Assembly (NCBI GenBank): GCA_041744795.1
Contig: JBGTKD010000042.1
Location: 1 to 53,019, forward strand
Source: DATHWB01 sp041744795
GTDB taxonomy: Bacteria; Actinomycetota; Acidimicrobiia; Spongiisociales; ZC4RG35
Reading direction: 5' to 3'
DNA: 53,019 nucleotides
In this document: positions 32,109-40,784 of the stretch, one piece after another
Layout: each line of letters begins with the position of its first letter
Numbering within the stretch: the stretch's first letter is position 1
Notes under the pieces: model-generated
The model's database searches: none
What the model saw: the letters and a program-made list of their open reading frames with translations, nothing else
Told to the model about the DNA's origin: nothing
Position numbers and translations under genes: made by a program

Positions 32109-33257
32109 GTGGAGGCAGCGACCAGTCCCGCCAAGCGGAGTCAAACCACGGCCTGGATGCGGGCCGTCGCTGTTCTGGCGTTTCTTTTCCTCTTCCTCGT
32201 CGGAGTCAAGGCACTCGAATCGGGGATAAGCGCGTTCGGAGCGGACACAGCCGAACGCCTCTTCGACTTGGTCTCGTCGCCTCTCGCTGCGCTGAGCGCG
32301 GGAATCCTTGCAACGGTCCTCGTTCAGTCCTCCAGCGTGTCCACGGCGACGATTGTCGGACTGGTCGGGTCGGGTGCCCTGACGATGGGCGCCGCGGTTC
32401 CGATGATCATGGGGGCCAATATCGGCACGACGGTCACCAACACCCTCGCTTCTCTCGGACACATCCGTCAGGGCCAGGAGTTCCGACGGGCGTTTGCAGC
32501 GGCGACCATCCATGACTTCTTCAACTTGATCGCGGTAGCGCTGCTTCTTCCGCTCGAACTCATGACCGGTTTCCTTTCTCGTTCGGCCGAGTACCTGACC
32601 GAGGTGCTATCTGGCAGGGATCTGGGGACCGTGTCGGCGCCTACTTCGAGTCCCATCAAGAGCGCCATCAAAGTCCCGATCGATCTCATCACTGGTGCGG
32701 TCGAATCGCTCAGTTCGTCGCCCGCCGTCCAAGGATTTTTGCTGCTGGCGGTAGGTCTCGGATTCATCTTTCTGGCCCTCGCATCGATCACCCGCAACAT
32801 GCGAAAACTGATGGCTGGAAGGATCGAGGCCTCGCTCAACGCCATGCTTTCCAAAGGGGCTGGGATCGGGGCGATGGTTGTTGGGATGCTCATCACGATT
32901 TCAGTGCAGAGCTCGAGCATCACAACCTCGGTTCTTATCCCGTTGGTCGCCGCCGGAATTCTCAGTCTGGAGAACGCCTACCCCGTAACCCTCGGAGCCA
33001 ACGTGGGCACAACCATCACAGCTCTCCTGGCTTCGGTGGCCGCAGATCGGCCCGAGGCGCTTACGATCGCCATCACCCACACTCTGTTCAATCTGACAGG
33101 AATTCTGCTGCTCTATCCATTCCCGGTTATCAGACAGATCCCTCTCAACTTGGCCCGTCGCCTGTCCGAAGTCGCTCAGGCGCACAAACAGATCGTCTTT
33201 GGGTATGTGTTGGCAGTCTTCGTTGTACTCCCATTGATCGGTATCTTCGTGTTCTGA
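32109..33257 (+). CDS. Na+/phosphate cotransporter (PNaS family)
   Basis: A 382-residue membrane protein with the two inverted PNaS repeats, each carrying a QSSS motif: ATVLVQSSSVSTATIVGLVG and TISVQSSSITTSVLIPLVA. Each is followed by the G-A-N-x-G-T-T segment (MGANIGTTVTNTLAS, LGANVGTTITALLAS). It imports, or in some bacteria exports, phosphate using sodium. The GTG start lies 10 bases behind TACATT and a PHO-box-like repeat. The PhoU protein gene follows after 10 bases, a common pairing. Confidence 0.9.
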   Translation: MEAATSPAKRSQTTAWMRAVAVLAFLFLFLVGVKALESGISAFGADTAERLFDLVSSPLAALSAGILATVLVQSSSVSTATIVGLVGSGALTMGAAVPMIMGANIGTTVTNTLASLGHIRQGQEFRRAFAAATIHDFFNLIAVALLLPLELMTGFLSRSAEYLTEVLSGRDLGTVSAPTSSPIKSAIKVPIDLITGAVESLSSSPAVQGFLLLAVGLGFIFLALASITRNMRKLMAGRIEASLNAMLSKGAGIGAMVVGMLITISVQSSSITTSVLIPLVAAGILSLENAYPVTLGANVGTTITALLASVAADRPEALTIAITHTLFNLTGILLLYPFPVIRQIPLNLARRLSEVAQAHKQIVFGYVLAVFVVLPLIGIFVF

Positions 33258-33267
33258 GAGGTGTTCC

Positions 33268-33939
33268 ATGGTCTTCGAATTGTTCAAGAGTCAGCCGGCT
33301 TCCCCGCTAGAGGGCATCGAGGGCCGGATCCAGGAGATGCTCCAGACCTGTAAGAAGGTGTTGGAGTTGGCGGTGTCCGCCTTCGACCGAGACGTTTCGG
33401 CGCAGGAGATCGGAACGCAAGTTCGATCCACCGACCGGGAGGTGAATCGAACCGAGCGTTCCATCAGGCGCGAACTCCTAGTGCATGTGAGCGCCCAGTC
33501 CGGAGCGAACCTCCCGCTCGTGCTGGTCTACATGTCCATCATTAAGGACATCGAACGCATCGGCGATTACGCCAAGAACATCTGGGATATCGCGCTGGTG
33601 ATGGAAGAAACGTCCGACAGTCCCAGCCTCTCTGATCTTCAGCCGGTTTTCGACCGGACGATCGGCCTCATCTCTGAAATTGCCGAGATCTACACGAGCC
33701 GCGATGTGGACAGGGCGACGGCGACTCTCAATCGCTGTGACGAATGGCTGGATGAGTTCGACGCAGATATCGAAGACCTGATGCGCTCGAATGCACCTTC
33801 CACCGAAGGGGTTCCGCGCGCTCTGCTGAGCCGGCACCTCAAGCGGATCACCGCTCATCTCATGAATGTGCTGACGGCGGTAGTGATGCCCTTTGACCGA
33901 CTCGACTACTGGGACGAGGACAAAGTCGACCGGGAGTAA
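33268..33939 (+). CDS. phoU: PhoU-domain protein
   Basis: 223 residues, nearly all helical, with PhoU landmarks: STDREVNRTERSIRRELL and the metal-binding helix MSIIKDIERIGDYAKNIWD. PhoU proteins restrain phosphate uptake and signalling. Its position 10 bases after the Na/Pi transporter suggests it tunes that carrier. GAGAGG precedes the ATG. The 3' end overlaps the convergent unknown gene by 34 bases. Confidence 0.9.
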   Translation: MVFELFKSQPASPLEGIEGRIQEMLQTCKKVLELAVSAFDRDVSAQEIGTQVRSTDREVNRTERSIRRELLVHVSAQSGANLPLVLVYMSIIKDIERIGDYAKNIWDIALVMEETSDSPSLSDLQPVFDRTIGLISEIAEIYTSRDVDRATATLNRCDEWLDEFDADIEDLMRSNAPSTEGVPRALLSRHLKRITAHLMNVLTAVVMPFDRLDYWDEDKVDRE

Positions 33940-34472
33940 GCCGGCTCAGCGTTGCGGCGTATGACTTCGATCAGACCGATGGGGATGGTGATAGTTGTCT
34001 CGGCGATGGATACGTGGTCGACCGCCACTACCGCAATCCGGCCGTGTGCCTCCATCGACGGGATGACCAATGTGACCAACTCTCCGGTGGCCGCGTATTC
34101 CGCTAGACGCGCCTTGAACGTCCTCGATCCTCCAGAGGCGGTGTGGCCGCCCGCCGACGAGCGTCGGACCCGCGAAATGACCGCACGATTGGTTCTCAAG
34201 TCCCAGACGGAGTCGCCGCCTACGACTGTCGCGTAGTCGGTGCCCACGTAGTCCACAGATCCGCTCACCGCCCCCAGAATCGTCACCGCGGTGATGAGAT
34301 CTCCCCGGTGCATCGCCTCTTCCCAGACCTGCTGGATGCTCCTCTTGCGGAGTCGTCCCAGTTCGGTTTCGGACTCGGTGATTTCTAGTTCGTCGAGGAT
34401 TTCGGCTCCTGTCGACGAGCGAAGCTCGGCAGCGATGTCGGTCAGATGTTGTGGAAGCTGGTCGCGAAACAT
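33906..34472 (-). CDS. Hypothetical protein with two beta-rich (Sm/SH3-like) segments
   Basis: 188 residues. A helical N-terminal part (QHLTDIAAELRSSTGAEILD, ETELGRLRKRSIQQVWEE) is followed by two strand-rich blocks: GDLITAVTILGAVSGSVDYVG through DLRTNRAVISRVRR, and a second after a Gly/Ser linker, RLAEYAATGELVTLVIPSM through TTITIPIGLIEVIRR. Both resemble the small barrel seen in actinobacterial proteins that often lie beside SAF-domain/Tad genes. The family is not named with certainty. It is divergent from the Tad operon start 88 bases away. Confidence 0.72.
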   Translation of the reverse strand: MFRDQLPQHLTDIAAELRSSTGAEILDELEITESETELGRLRKRSIQQVWEEAMHRGDLITAVTILGAVSGSVDYVGTDYATVVGGDSVWDLRTNRAVISRVRRSSAGGHTASGGSRTFKARLAEYAATGELVTLVIPSMEAHGRIAVVAVDHVSIAETTITIPIGLIEVIRRNAEPAYSRSTLSSSQ

Positions 34473-34560
34473 GGGCCTATTCGTCTCTTTTCATTGCCGA
34501 ACCCGTCGATAGGCTTCCTGTCGGTCAGTACATGCGAAGGGGTAAGGAGGCGTCCGAACC

Positions 34561-35244
34561 GTGGTTTCGCTGCCACGGGTCGGTGCCGGGAACGAGCCTA
34601 TCGCGGTGCCTGTGCGTCGCTGGTGGACGCGCCTGTCATCGGCCCATATATTGATTTTCTCGGCGGGTGCTCTCGCCTTCGTCGCCAACCTGGCGATCCT
34701 CAGACCGGCCGAACTCCCGCCAAACGTGGCAGTCGCGGCGGTAGATCTCCTGCCTGGAACGGTCTTCAACTCTGAAATCCATGTCGACTTCGTTCCGATG
34801 ACGACCGACCCTGGCATTCTCGGATCTCTCGTCTTGGACAGTGGATCTTTCGACGGCCAGGTAGTCAATCGCCGTATAGATGCTGGTGCCCTTCTTCCGC
34901 GAGCCGCACTCGCTGAGTCGGGTGGGATGAGCGGACATCGTGTGATGAGTTTGGCGGTTGATCCGGAGCGGGCCGCTGGTGGAAAGCTCGTTGTCGGTGA
35001 CTTCATCGACGTGATCGCGGTCGAGTCCGGACAGGCCCGCTATGTCGTGACCGGTCTCGAAATCGTGGCCCTGCCCGAGCAACGATCCGGCTCGTTCGCG
35101 TCATCAAACCGCTATCACCTGGTCGTCTCGGTGGACGCCGATTCGGCACTGGAGTTGTCGGCGGCGATGGACTCCTCTCCGATACACGTCATCAGGTCGT
35201 CAGGATCTGCCGCTCTGGTGGTTGGTTACTCAGATGCTGGTTGA
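34561..35244 (+). CDS. cpaB: SAF-domain pilus assembly protein, CpaB/RcpC-like
   Basis: 227 residues. One membrane helix (~25-47, SSAHILIFSAGALAFVANLA) is followed by a SAF domain (NVAVAAVDLLPGTVF through RIDAGALLPRAALAE) and a RcpC/CpaB C-terminal region (GGKLVVGDFIDVIAV). CpaB proteins are periplasmic or cell-wall-side parts of Tad/Flp pilus machines. AAGGAGG at 34544..34550 lies 10 bases before the GTG start. It is the first gene of the nine-gene Tad cluster and overlaps tadZ by 11 bases. Confidence 0.82.
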   Translation: MVSLPRVGAGNEPIAVPVRRWWTRLSSAHILIFSAGALAFVANLAILRPAELPPNVAVAAVDLLPGTVFNSEIHVDFVPMTTDPGILGSLVLDSGSFDGQVVNRRIDAGALLPRAALAESGGMSGHRVMSLAVDPERAAGGKLVVGDFIDVIAVESGQARYVVTGLEIVALPEQRSGSFASSNRYHLVVSVDADSALELSAAMDSSPIHVIRSSGSAALVVGYSDAG

Positions 35245-36292
35245 GCCAGCGCTGGCCATTGCGGTTTCGGCCCGTGACTGGCCGGACAGGCTGCGGGATT
35301 CGCTCGCCGATCACGGTGGCGCCCGCGTTCGGCTGACCGCGCTGAGCGCTCACGACCTCGACGACGAAGACCACGATGTTCTGCTCATCGATGACATCTG
35401 CTCTTTCTTGACCCGCGGGCTTGTCGAACGCGAGAAGTCGCGGGGGAGAGCCGTGATAGGCGTTTACGACGCCGACGAGATTTCTGGCCGCGACCACTTG
35501 CGTGGTCTCGGAGTCGATGAGGTGATCTCTTGTGCCGAGGGGGCGCAGTCTTTCATCGCTTGCGTCCGCTCCGTTGCTCGGCCGGTCGACTCACCCGTGA
35601 TCCGGGAGCCTGTCACCGTTTCGGATTCGTTCGGAAAGGTGATTGGCGTCAGGGGAGTCTCTGGCGGCGTCGGAACCTCCGAGGTAGCGCTGGCTCTCGC
35701 AACGTTCTTCGAGTCCTCGACGCTCGTCGAGATGGCGATGCCAACGTCGATCGCTCAGAGGCTCGGACTCGACCTTCACCCCAACCTGGCGACCGCAGTC
35801 GAGATCATCGACCACGCCGGTGGTGACGTGAGCGCCGCCCTGCAGACAATCGAGGCGAAGACAGCTGTCCTGGTCGGAGCCGTGGAGCCTGCGACCGGCG
35901 CACGCGGCGCGACCAGACGCGTGATAGACGGGCTCCGTCGCCAGAGTCCGTGGACCTTCCTCGACCAAGGGGCGGGCTCTGTCGGCATCCCGGTCGATGT
36001 GACGGTCTTCGTGACGGTTGCTACCCCAGTTGGGGTCACGCGATGTGTTGACGCCCTTCGTCAGATCGACCTGACGGATGCGCATGTGGTCCTCAACCGG
36101 GCGCCTAAAGGGGGATTTGAACGGACTGAGTTGACTCGGTCGGTTCTTGGAGAACTACAGCCTCGATCCTTGACCATCGCTCCGGAGGATCCGGGAGTAG
36201 CGGCTGCGGCTTGGAACGGACGGTCCGTACGCGCCGGGTCCTTCCGCAAGTCGATGTCGTCCCTGGCTACTGCGCTTGGCGGTGCGGTATGA
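35234..36292 (+). CDS. tadZ: TadZ/CpaE-like MinD-family protein with degenerate P-loop
   Basis: About 352 residues. A receiver-like N-terminal domain (~1-120) precedes a MinD/ParA fold. The deviant Walker A, usually KGGxGK(T/S), reads SGGVGTS, so both the signature lysine and the P-loop lysine are missing; tight ATP hydrolysis is doubtful. Later segments ATAVEIIDHAGGD and WTFLDQGAGSVGIP fit CpaE. TadZ proteins place the pilus machine in the cell. The ATG at 35234 is preferred; a TTG at 35222 is possible. The stop overlaps tadA in ATGA. Confidence 0.8.
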   Translation: MLVEPALAIAVSARDWPDRLRDSLADHGGARVRLTALSAHDLDDEDHDVLLIDDICSFLTRGLVEREKSRGRAVIGVYDADEISGRDHLRGLGVDEVISCAEGAQSFIACVRSVARPVDSPVIREPVTVSDSFGKVIGVRGVSGGVGTSEVALALATFFESSTLVEMAMPTSIAQRLGLDLHPNLATAVEIIDHAGGDVSAALQTIEAKTAVLVGAVEPATGARGATRRVIDGLRRQSPWTFLDQGAGSVGIPVDVTVFVTVATPVGVTRCVDALRQIDLTDAHVVLNRAPKGGFERTELTRSVLGELQPRSLTIAPEDPGVAAAAWNGRSVRAGSFRKSMSSLATALGGAV

Positions 36293-37563
36293 CCGCTCAA
36301 CCCGCCTATTCAGAGATTCGAAAGCGCGCCCTCGAGTTGGTCGACGAACTCCGCATCGACGCCGACCGCGAGAGGGAGAAGGTGGTTGGGGCGGCGTCCG
36401 ACGCGGTCGCCGAGTATCAGCGGAAGGCGCAGCTCGGCGAAGCCCGGGCACTTCACGACCCCGAAGCCATGGTGGACCGCATCGTCAAGTCGGTCGCCGA
36501 CTTTGGTGCCCTGACTGCTCTTTTGGCTCGAGACGACATCGAAGAAATCTTCATCGAAGGGGCAACCGTCTCATTCATCGATGGCAGCGGTCGGCTGAGA
36601 AGGCTCTCCGAACCGACTACCGAAGGCGAGACCCGACAGGTCGTCGAGCGTCTATTGAGTACAACCGACCGTCGCCTCGATGCGGCGAGTCCGATCGTCC
36701 AGGGTCGTGTGTTGGGCGGGACGGCTCGCCTGACGGCGGTGATTCCTCCCGTGGCGGATGTTCTTTCGGCCACCATCCGTCGTTACGCACTTCGCAAAGA
36801 GACCTTGGACTCGCTGGTCTCCCTCGGCTCCTTGACGGCCCCGGCGGCTGAGTTCTTGCGCCTCGTCGCCTCGACGACCAGCAGCGTTGTCATCTCCGGT
36901 CAACCAGGCGCGGGGAAGACGTCGATGCTCGCCGCTCTGCTGAATGCGGCCCCGGTCGAACAGTGCATCCGATGTTGTGAAGAGGTCCGCGAGCTGCATG
37001 TTCCGCTGGTTCACGGCTCGTACTACGAGGCCCGTCCGCCCGGCCTCGATGGCTCGGGTGAGATTCCGTTGCGGCAGTTGGTGAAGGTGATCCTGGCTAT
37101 GCGGCCCGACCGGATCGTCGTAGGAGAAGTCAGAGGCGCGGAGGCTTTCGAATTGACCAGGGCCGTCAATGCCGGGACCGGATTCGCCTGCACCGTGCAC
37201 GCCAATAGTGCCAAGGAAGCGTTGGATGCTCTCGTCAATGCTGCGCTAATGGCCGGCGAGAATGTGTCCGAGCGGGTCGTGCGAAAGGTTTTCGGATCCT
37301 CGATCGACCTCGTCGTTCATCTCGACCGCGACGGGGTTCGGGAGGGGGATAGGCCGCTTCGACGCAAGGTGATGGAGATCCTCGCTGTCGTGCCTTCCTT
37401 GCACGACGACTTCACAACCGAACCGATCTTTGTGCGTGACGATTTAGGCGGGCCGCTGCGTTGGACAGGAGCCCGACCTACACCGTCCTTGATCCGGTCG
37501 ATTGAATCTCATGCCGGCCGGGAAGCGTTGCAGCGGGTGTTCGGGCAAGGGGTCAGTCAGTGA
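36289..37563 (+). CDS. tadA: Tad pilus secretion ATPase TadA/CpaF
   Basis: About 424 residues of the type II/IV secretion ATPase family that powers pilus assembly. Walker A is VISGQPGAGKTSMLAALLN, the Asp box and Walker B region run through ILAMRPDRIVVGEVRGAEAF, and the His box is GTGFACTVHANSA. The N-terminal helical part and AEQ-type IEEIFIEGATVSFID domain are present. The ATG at 36289 overlaps the tadZ stop; an upstream open frame to 36211 is within tadZ. The stop overlaps tadB in GTGA. Confidence 0.93.
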   Translation: MTAQPAYSEIRKRALELVDELRIDADREREKVVGAASDAVAEYQRKAQLGEARALHDPEAMVDRIVKSVADFGALTALLARDDIEEIFIEGATVSFIDGSGRLRRLSEPTTEGETRQVVERLLSTTDRRLDAASPIVQGRVLGGTARLTAVIPPVADVLSATIRRYALRKETLDSLVSLGSLTAPAAEFLRLVASTTSSVVISGQPGAGKTSMLAALLNAAPVEQCIRCCEEVRELHVPLVHGSYYEARPPGLDGSGEIPLRQLVKVILAMRPDRIVVGEVRGAEAFELTRAVNAGTGFACTVHANSAKEALDALVNAALMAGENVSERVVRKVFGSSIDLVVHLDRDGVREGDRPLRRKVMEILAVVPSLHDDFTTEPIFVRDDLGGPLRWTGARPTPSLIRSIESHAGREALQRVFGQGVSQ

Positions 37564-38435
37564 GAGTCCTGACAGCGCTGATGGCGAGCGTCACTGTGTC
37601 GCTTCTCGTAGCTTTTGTGACCGGGGTGATGCCGGCCTCTGTCGGGCGTTCGCGCCGACGCAAAGTCGTCGAGAGCCGGACTGCGGTTGCCTTGCGTCAG
37701 TCAGGGTTGACGATTCCGGTGAGTCGGATGTATCTGCTCGCGTTCGGATGTGGGGTGGCTGCCTTCGTCGGGGTCTACGGGCTGAGCGGGGTAGGAGTGG
37801 TGGCCATTGGGCCGGCAGTTGTTGCTGGCCTCGGTCCCCGCTGGTGGTTGGCCCGCAGAGCCGCGCACCGACAGGAAGCGATACAGCGGGCATGGCCGGA
37901 CGCGGTGCGGGACATCGTCGCCTCCATCGGGGCGGGGATGAGCCTCCAGCACTCGCTTGAACAACTCGCGGACCATGGTCCGCCTGCTCTCCGACCCGTG
38001 TTCACCCGCTTCTCAGTGGCTGCCCGCGCTGCGGGCGTTGTCCCTGCGCTCGAAGGGATGCGGGATGACTTGGCAGACGCCACCTCGGACCGGGTCATCG
38101 AGATCCTGCTCGTCGCGTACGAACGCGGTGGTTCGATCGTTCCGGACATTCTGCGGGACCTCGCGTCCGCGACGACCCGTGACATATGGGTGCTCGAACA
38201 GGTGCAGACCGAGTCGCTCGAACAACGGATCAACGCCCGGGCCGTCTTTGCGCTCCCGTGGTTCGTTCTGATCGCGATCACGTTGCAGGAAGGACCATTT
38301 CGGGACTTCTATCGCTCGGCGTCAGGAGTGGTCGTGATCGTGATCGGTGGCCTTGCTAGCACTCTCGGAATGATGCTGATCAGGCGGCTTGGTAACCAGC
38401 CAGTCGAGCCGCGTGTCCTGGGGAAGATCCGATGA
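37560..38435 (+). CDS. tadB: Tad pilus inner-membrane protein TadB
   Basis: 291 residues with the type II secretion F domain in the middle-to-C-terminal part (WPDAVRDIVASIGAGMSLQH through ILLVAYERGGSIVPDILRD). Membrane helices flank it: one near residue 10, two near 55-95 and two at the C-terminal end. It works with TadC as the membrane platform for TadA. The GTG start overlaps the tadA stop and the end overlaps tadC in ATGA. Confidence 0.88.
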   Translation: MRVLTALMASVTVSLLVAFVTGVMPASVGRSRRRKVVESRTAVALRQSGLTIPVSRMYLLAFGCGVAAFVGVYGLSGVGVVAIGPAVVAGLGPRWWLARRAAHRQEAIQRAWPDAVRDIVASIGAGMSLQHSLEQLADHGPPALRPVFTRFSVAARAAGVVPALEGMRDDLADATSDRVIEILLVAYERGGSIVPDILRDLASATTRDIWVLEQVQTESLEQRINARAVFALPWFVLIAITLQEGPFRDFYRSASGVVVIVIGGLASTLGMMLIRRLGNQPVEPRVLGKIR

Positions 38436-39349
38436 CGGGTTGGTTCGCTGGGCTTGCGAGTGCCGTGTTTGTTGGGTCGGCCATGTGGATGTTGCTGGAG
38501 CCGCCCGTTCGGCTCGAAAAAAGAGTCGCCCCCTACCTGCTCCGGAATCGGGCCTTCGAGATGTGGCGTGCCAAGGTCGGTCGCAGGGCCGATCCGCGAA
38601 CGCTCCTGGGCTTGGTGGTCTCGTCGGTGGCGGAGCGTGTCGGCGATACCGTCGACGGCCTGTCGCGCGAAGCGCTCCTGCGTCGTTTGCGCCAGGCCGA
38701 CATGTTTCAGGAGTCTCAGGACCCTGCCGCGGCTTATCGACTCCGCCAACTAGGCAACGTTGTCGCTGCATGTGGCGGGGCGGGTGGGGTGGCATTCATG
38801 GTTGGTATGTCCGTGGGAGCGGTCGCAGCTGTCGCTTCGCTGGGGTTGGTGATAGGTGTCACCCGTCAGCGCGGCCTGTTGGACAAGGCGATCGAGCAAC
38901 GCTGCCAGCGCATGTCGATCGAGATCTACACGGTTAACCAACTCCTTGCCATGCGGGTGAGGGCAGGCGGGGGAGTGGTGCAGGCCATTTCCCAACTCGT
39001 TTCGCGCGGCCATGGCGAGGTCGTTGAGGAGCTGCGGGAGGCGTTGCGGATACATCGGGCTGGAGTTCCTGCCGCAGTGGCATTCCGCAAGATCGCTGAC
39101 GAGACACCCGAGCCTTCGTGTGCGAGAACCTATGGGTTCCTTGCCTTGGCGGAGGAGAGGGGCACTGATCTCGCGGAGGCTCTGCTCGCTCTTGCCGAGG
39201 ACGCGCGCGAGTCGAGGAGGGAAGCAATCCGAAGAGCTGCGACCAAGCGCCGAGCGGCGATGCTCGTTCCAACGATCTCGATCCTCGCTCCGGTGATGCT
39301 CCTGTTCGTGGGGGCTCCGCTCCCGTCGCTGGTGCTCGGGTTCTCATGA
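38432..39349 (+). CDS. tadC: Tad pilus inner-membrane protein TadC
   Basis: 305 residues. A second type II secretion F domain is visible: MSIEIYTVNQLLAMRVRAGG, AFRKIADETPEPSCARTYG and LALAEERGTDLAEALLALA. Hydrophobic helices lie at the N-terminus, around 105-135 and at the C-terminus (STISILAPVMLLFVGAPLP region). It pairs with TadB. It is followed by a 25-base gap before the pilin gene, the only real gap in the cluster. Confidence 0.86.
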   Translation: MTGWFAGLASAVFVGSAMWMLLEPPVRLEKRVAPYLLRNRAFEMWRAKVGRRADPRTLLGLVVSSVAERVGDTVDGLSREALLRRLRQADMFQESQDPAAAYRLRQLGNVVAACGGAGGVAFMVGMSVGAVAAVASLGLVIGVTRQRGLLDKAIEQRCQRMSIEIYTVNQLLAMRVRAGGGVVQAISQLVSRGHGEVVEELREALRIHRAGVPAAVAFRKIADETPEPSCARTYGFLALAEERGTDLAEALLALAEDARESRREAIRRAATKRRAAMLVPTISILAPVMLLFVGAPLPSLVLGFS

Positions 39350-39374
39350 AGGTCAACAACAGAAAGGAGCAATC

Positions 39375-39572
39375 ATGAAGATGCTCTTAGAAGTCGCCAG
39401 GATGGCGACACGAATGCACCGCGATGAGCGCGGTCTGAACACTGCCGAGCTGCTCGGCAACGCCGCTCTGGCGATCGTCGCATTGGTGGCCATCTGGTAC
39501 GCGTTGCGCGAAGCAGGGCTCGACATCATCGCCACGCTCACCGACAGGATCATGAATGAGGACCTGGCGTGA
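39375..39572 (+). CDS. flp: Flp-type pilin precursor
   Basis: 65 residues. A basic leader (RMATRMHRDERG) ends in Gly, followed by LNTAELLGNAALAIVALVAI. This places G at -1 and Glu at +5, the class III prepilin cleavage pattern, ahead of the hydrophobic assembly helix. The mature peptide would be about 45 residues, normal for Flp. AAGGAG lies 5 bases before the ATG, the strongest ribosome site in the cluster, fitting a major subunit. No prepilin peptidase gene is in the window. Confidence 0.85.
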   Translation: MKMLLEVARMATRMHRDERGLNTAELLGNAALAIVALVAIWYALREAGLDIIATLTDRIMNEDLA

Positions 39573-39921
39573 TGAACGGGGCATGACCTCGTTATCCACG
39601 GTGCTCGCTGCGTCGTTCGCCCTCGTCGTCTTTCTCGCTCTCGGGAATCTGATCCTCGTTCAGTACGGGAGGGGTGTCGCACGAGCGGCGGTGGACGAAG
39701 CGGTGCGTCGGGGTTCGATTCATCACAATTGTGCGGATGCAGCCCAAGCGGTGCTCGATGACCTGATCGGTGGCCCCTTCGGGGCCGATCTGGCCGTCGA
39801 TTGTCAGCTCGACGATGGGGTAGTGGTCGCCACCGTGAGTGGTGTGCTGCCTGCCCTGGTGCCGTTTCTTCCCGACTTCTCGGTCCAAGCGACTGCCTCG
39901 GCGTTGATGGAGGATTCGTGA
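39556..39921 (+). CDS. tadE: TadE-like pseudopilin
   Basis: 121 residues. RDERGMTSLSTVLAASFALV has the Gly cleavage site and a following hydrophobic helix. The rest is a small exported domain with two cysteines (HHNCADA, VDCQLDD) that could pair. The +5 position is Leu-Ser rather than the classical Glu, so processing is less certain than for the flp gene. It overlaps flp by 17 bases and the next gene in GTGA. Confidence 0.75.
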   Translation: MRTWRDERGMTSLSTVLAASFALVVFLALGNLILVQYGRGVARAAVDEAVRRGSIHHNCADAAQAVLDDLIGGPFGADLAVDCQLDDGVVVATVSGVLPALVPFLPDFSVQATASALMEDS

Positions 39922-40334
39922 GGGAACGGGGAGTCGTGGCTGTCGAGCTCGCCCTCAGCGTGCTCGTACTGCTCATTCCGGTGGCCATTCTCATCCTGTC
40001 GTTCGCACCGCTTTTGGAACGGCGAACTCTGGCGCGGTCCTTCGCCGTCGAAGTTGCGCGTTCGATCGTCATGTCCGACGGGCAGGTCGGTCCTGGGCTC
40101 GAGCGCATGCTGTGGCAATCGGAGGCCTCGGGTGTCGGCTCTGAAGAGGTTCGGGTGGCGGTGTGCGGAGATCAGCTTCGGGAGGTGGTCGACGTGGCGG
40201 GCTGGTGCTCGATGGTTGGGCCGACGGTGGAAGTGTCAGTCGAGGTCGCAGTAGAACCCCACCTGCTGCCGGGTGGTCCGACTTCGGTGACCTACACACA
40301 TCGCGAGCCGGTCGACCCTTATCGGAGCCGCTGA
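39918..40334 (+). CDS. TadE-like minor pilin, second copy
   Basis: About 138 residues. RERGVVAVELALSVLVLLIP shows the TadE pattern: Gly at -1, Glu at +5 after V-V-A-V and a long hydrophobic helix. Two cysteines (VAVCGDQ, AGWCSMV) may form a disulfide. An open frame extends upstream to 39801 inside the previous gene; the GTG at 39918 overlapping the TGA is the likely start. It is followed by the TadG-like gene with TGATG overlap. Confidence 0.78.
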   Translation: MRERGVVAVELALSVLVLLIPVAILILSFAPLLERRTLARSFAVEVARSIVMSDGQVGPGLERMLWQSEASGVGSEEVRVAVCGDQLREVVDVAGWCSMVGPTVEVSVEVAVEPHLLPGGPTSVTYTHREPVDPYRSR

Positions 40335-40735
40335 TGACCGAACGAGGCTCGATCACCTTCTGGGTTCTAGGCCTGTCGTTCGCTCTCATGACGCTCGGGG
40401 TCTTGAGCGTCGACCTTTGGCAGTTGATCGGAGATCGCCGGGAGTTGGTTTCGTTGGCTGACGCATCCGCGACAGCGGCGGCTTCGGCGGTCGATGAGTC
40501 GCAGTGGCGTATCTCGCAGCACCTGGCGTTGGACCGGGAGGAAGCACGTCGCCGGGCGTTGGCGGTCTTCGAGGATCGGAGCGACGTTCACCCGGTCATC
40601 GAGTTCGACGCTGACGGCGTGACGGTGAGGGTTTCGGTGACTCGCACCGTACGAACTGCCCTCCTTGGCCTGGCCGGACGTGATCTGGTGACTGTCGGCG
40701 CCGCATCAGAGGCCAAACCCACGCGCCACGACTGA
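40334..40735 (+). CDS. tadG: TadG-like (TadE/G family) pilus-associated protein
   Basis: About 133 residues. TERGSITFWVLGLSFALMTL gives the N-terminal membrane helix preceded by RG. SLADASATAAASAVDESQWR and LDREEARRRALAVF match the short Flp-associated TadE/G-like domain. It is far shorter than proteobacterial TadG and lacks a von Willebrand domain. It is the last gene of the Tad cluster; a copy of the palindromic AACxCTGGGTTG sequence starts 3 bases after its stop codon. Confidence 0.75.
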   Translation: MTERGSITFWVLGLSFALMTLGVLSVDLWQLIGDRRELVSLADASATAAASAVDESQWRISQHLALDREEARRRALAVFEDRSDVHPVIEFDADGVTVRVSVTRTVRTALLGLAGRDLVTVGAASEAKPTRHD

Positions 40736-40738
40736 ACC

Positions 40739-40758
40739 AACTCTGGGTTGCATGGTGG
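40739..40758. repeat. AACTCTGGGTTG-type intergenic repeat, copy flanking the cysteine-synthase-like gene (3' side)
   Basis: AACTCTGGGTTGCATGGTGG at 40739-40758 is nearly the same as 41806-41826 (AACCCCTGGGTTGCCAGGTGG). The two copies flank the PLP-enzyme gene as direct repeats and share the AACCCTGGGTT core found at 18165, 18262 and 46926. Confidence 0.55.
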
Positions 40759-40784
40759 TCCGGGTCGTCTGGGTCGTGTCCGGA

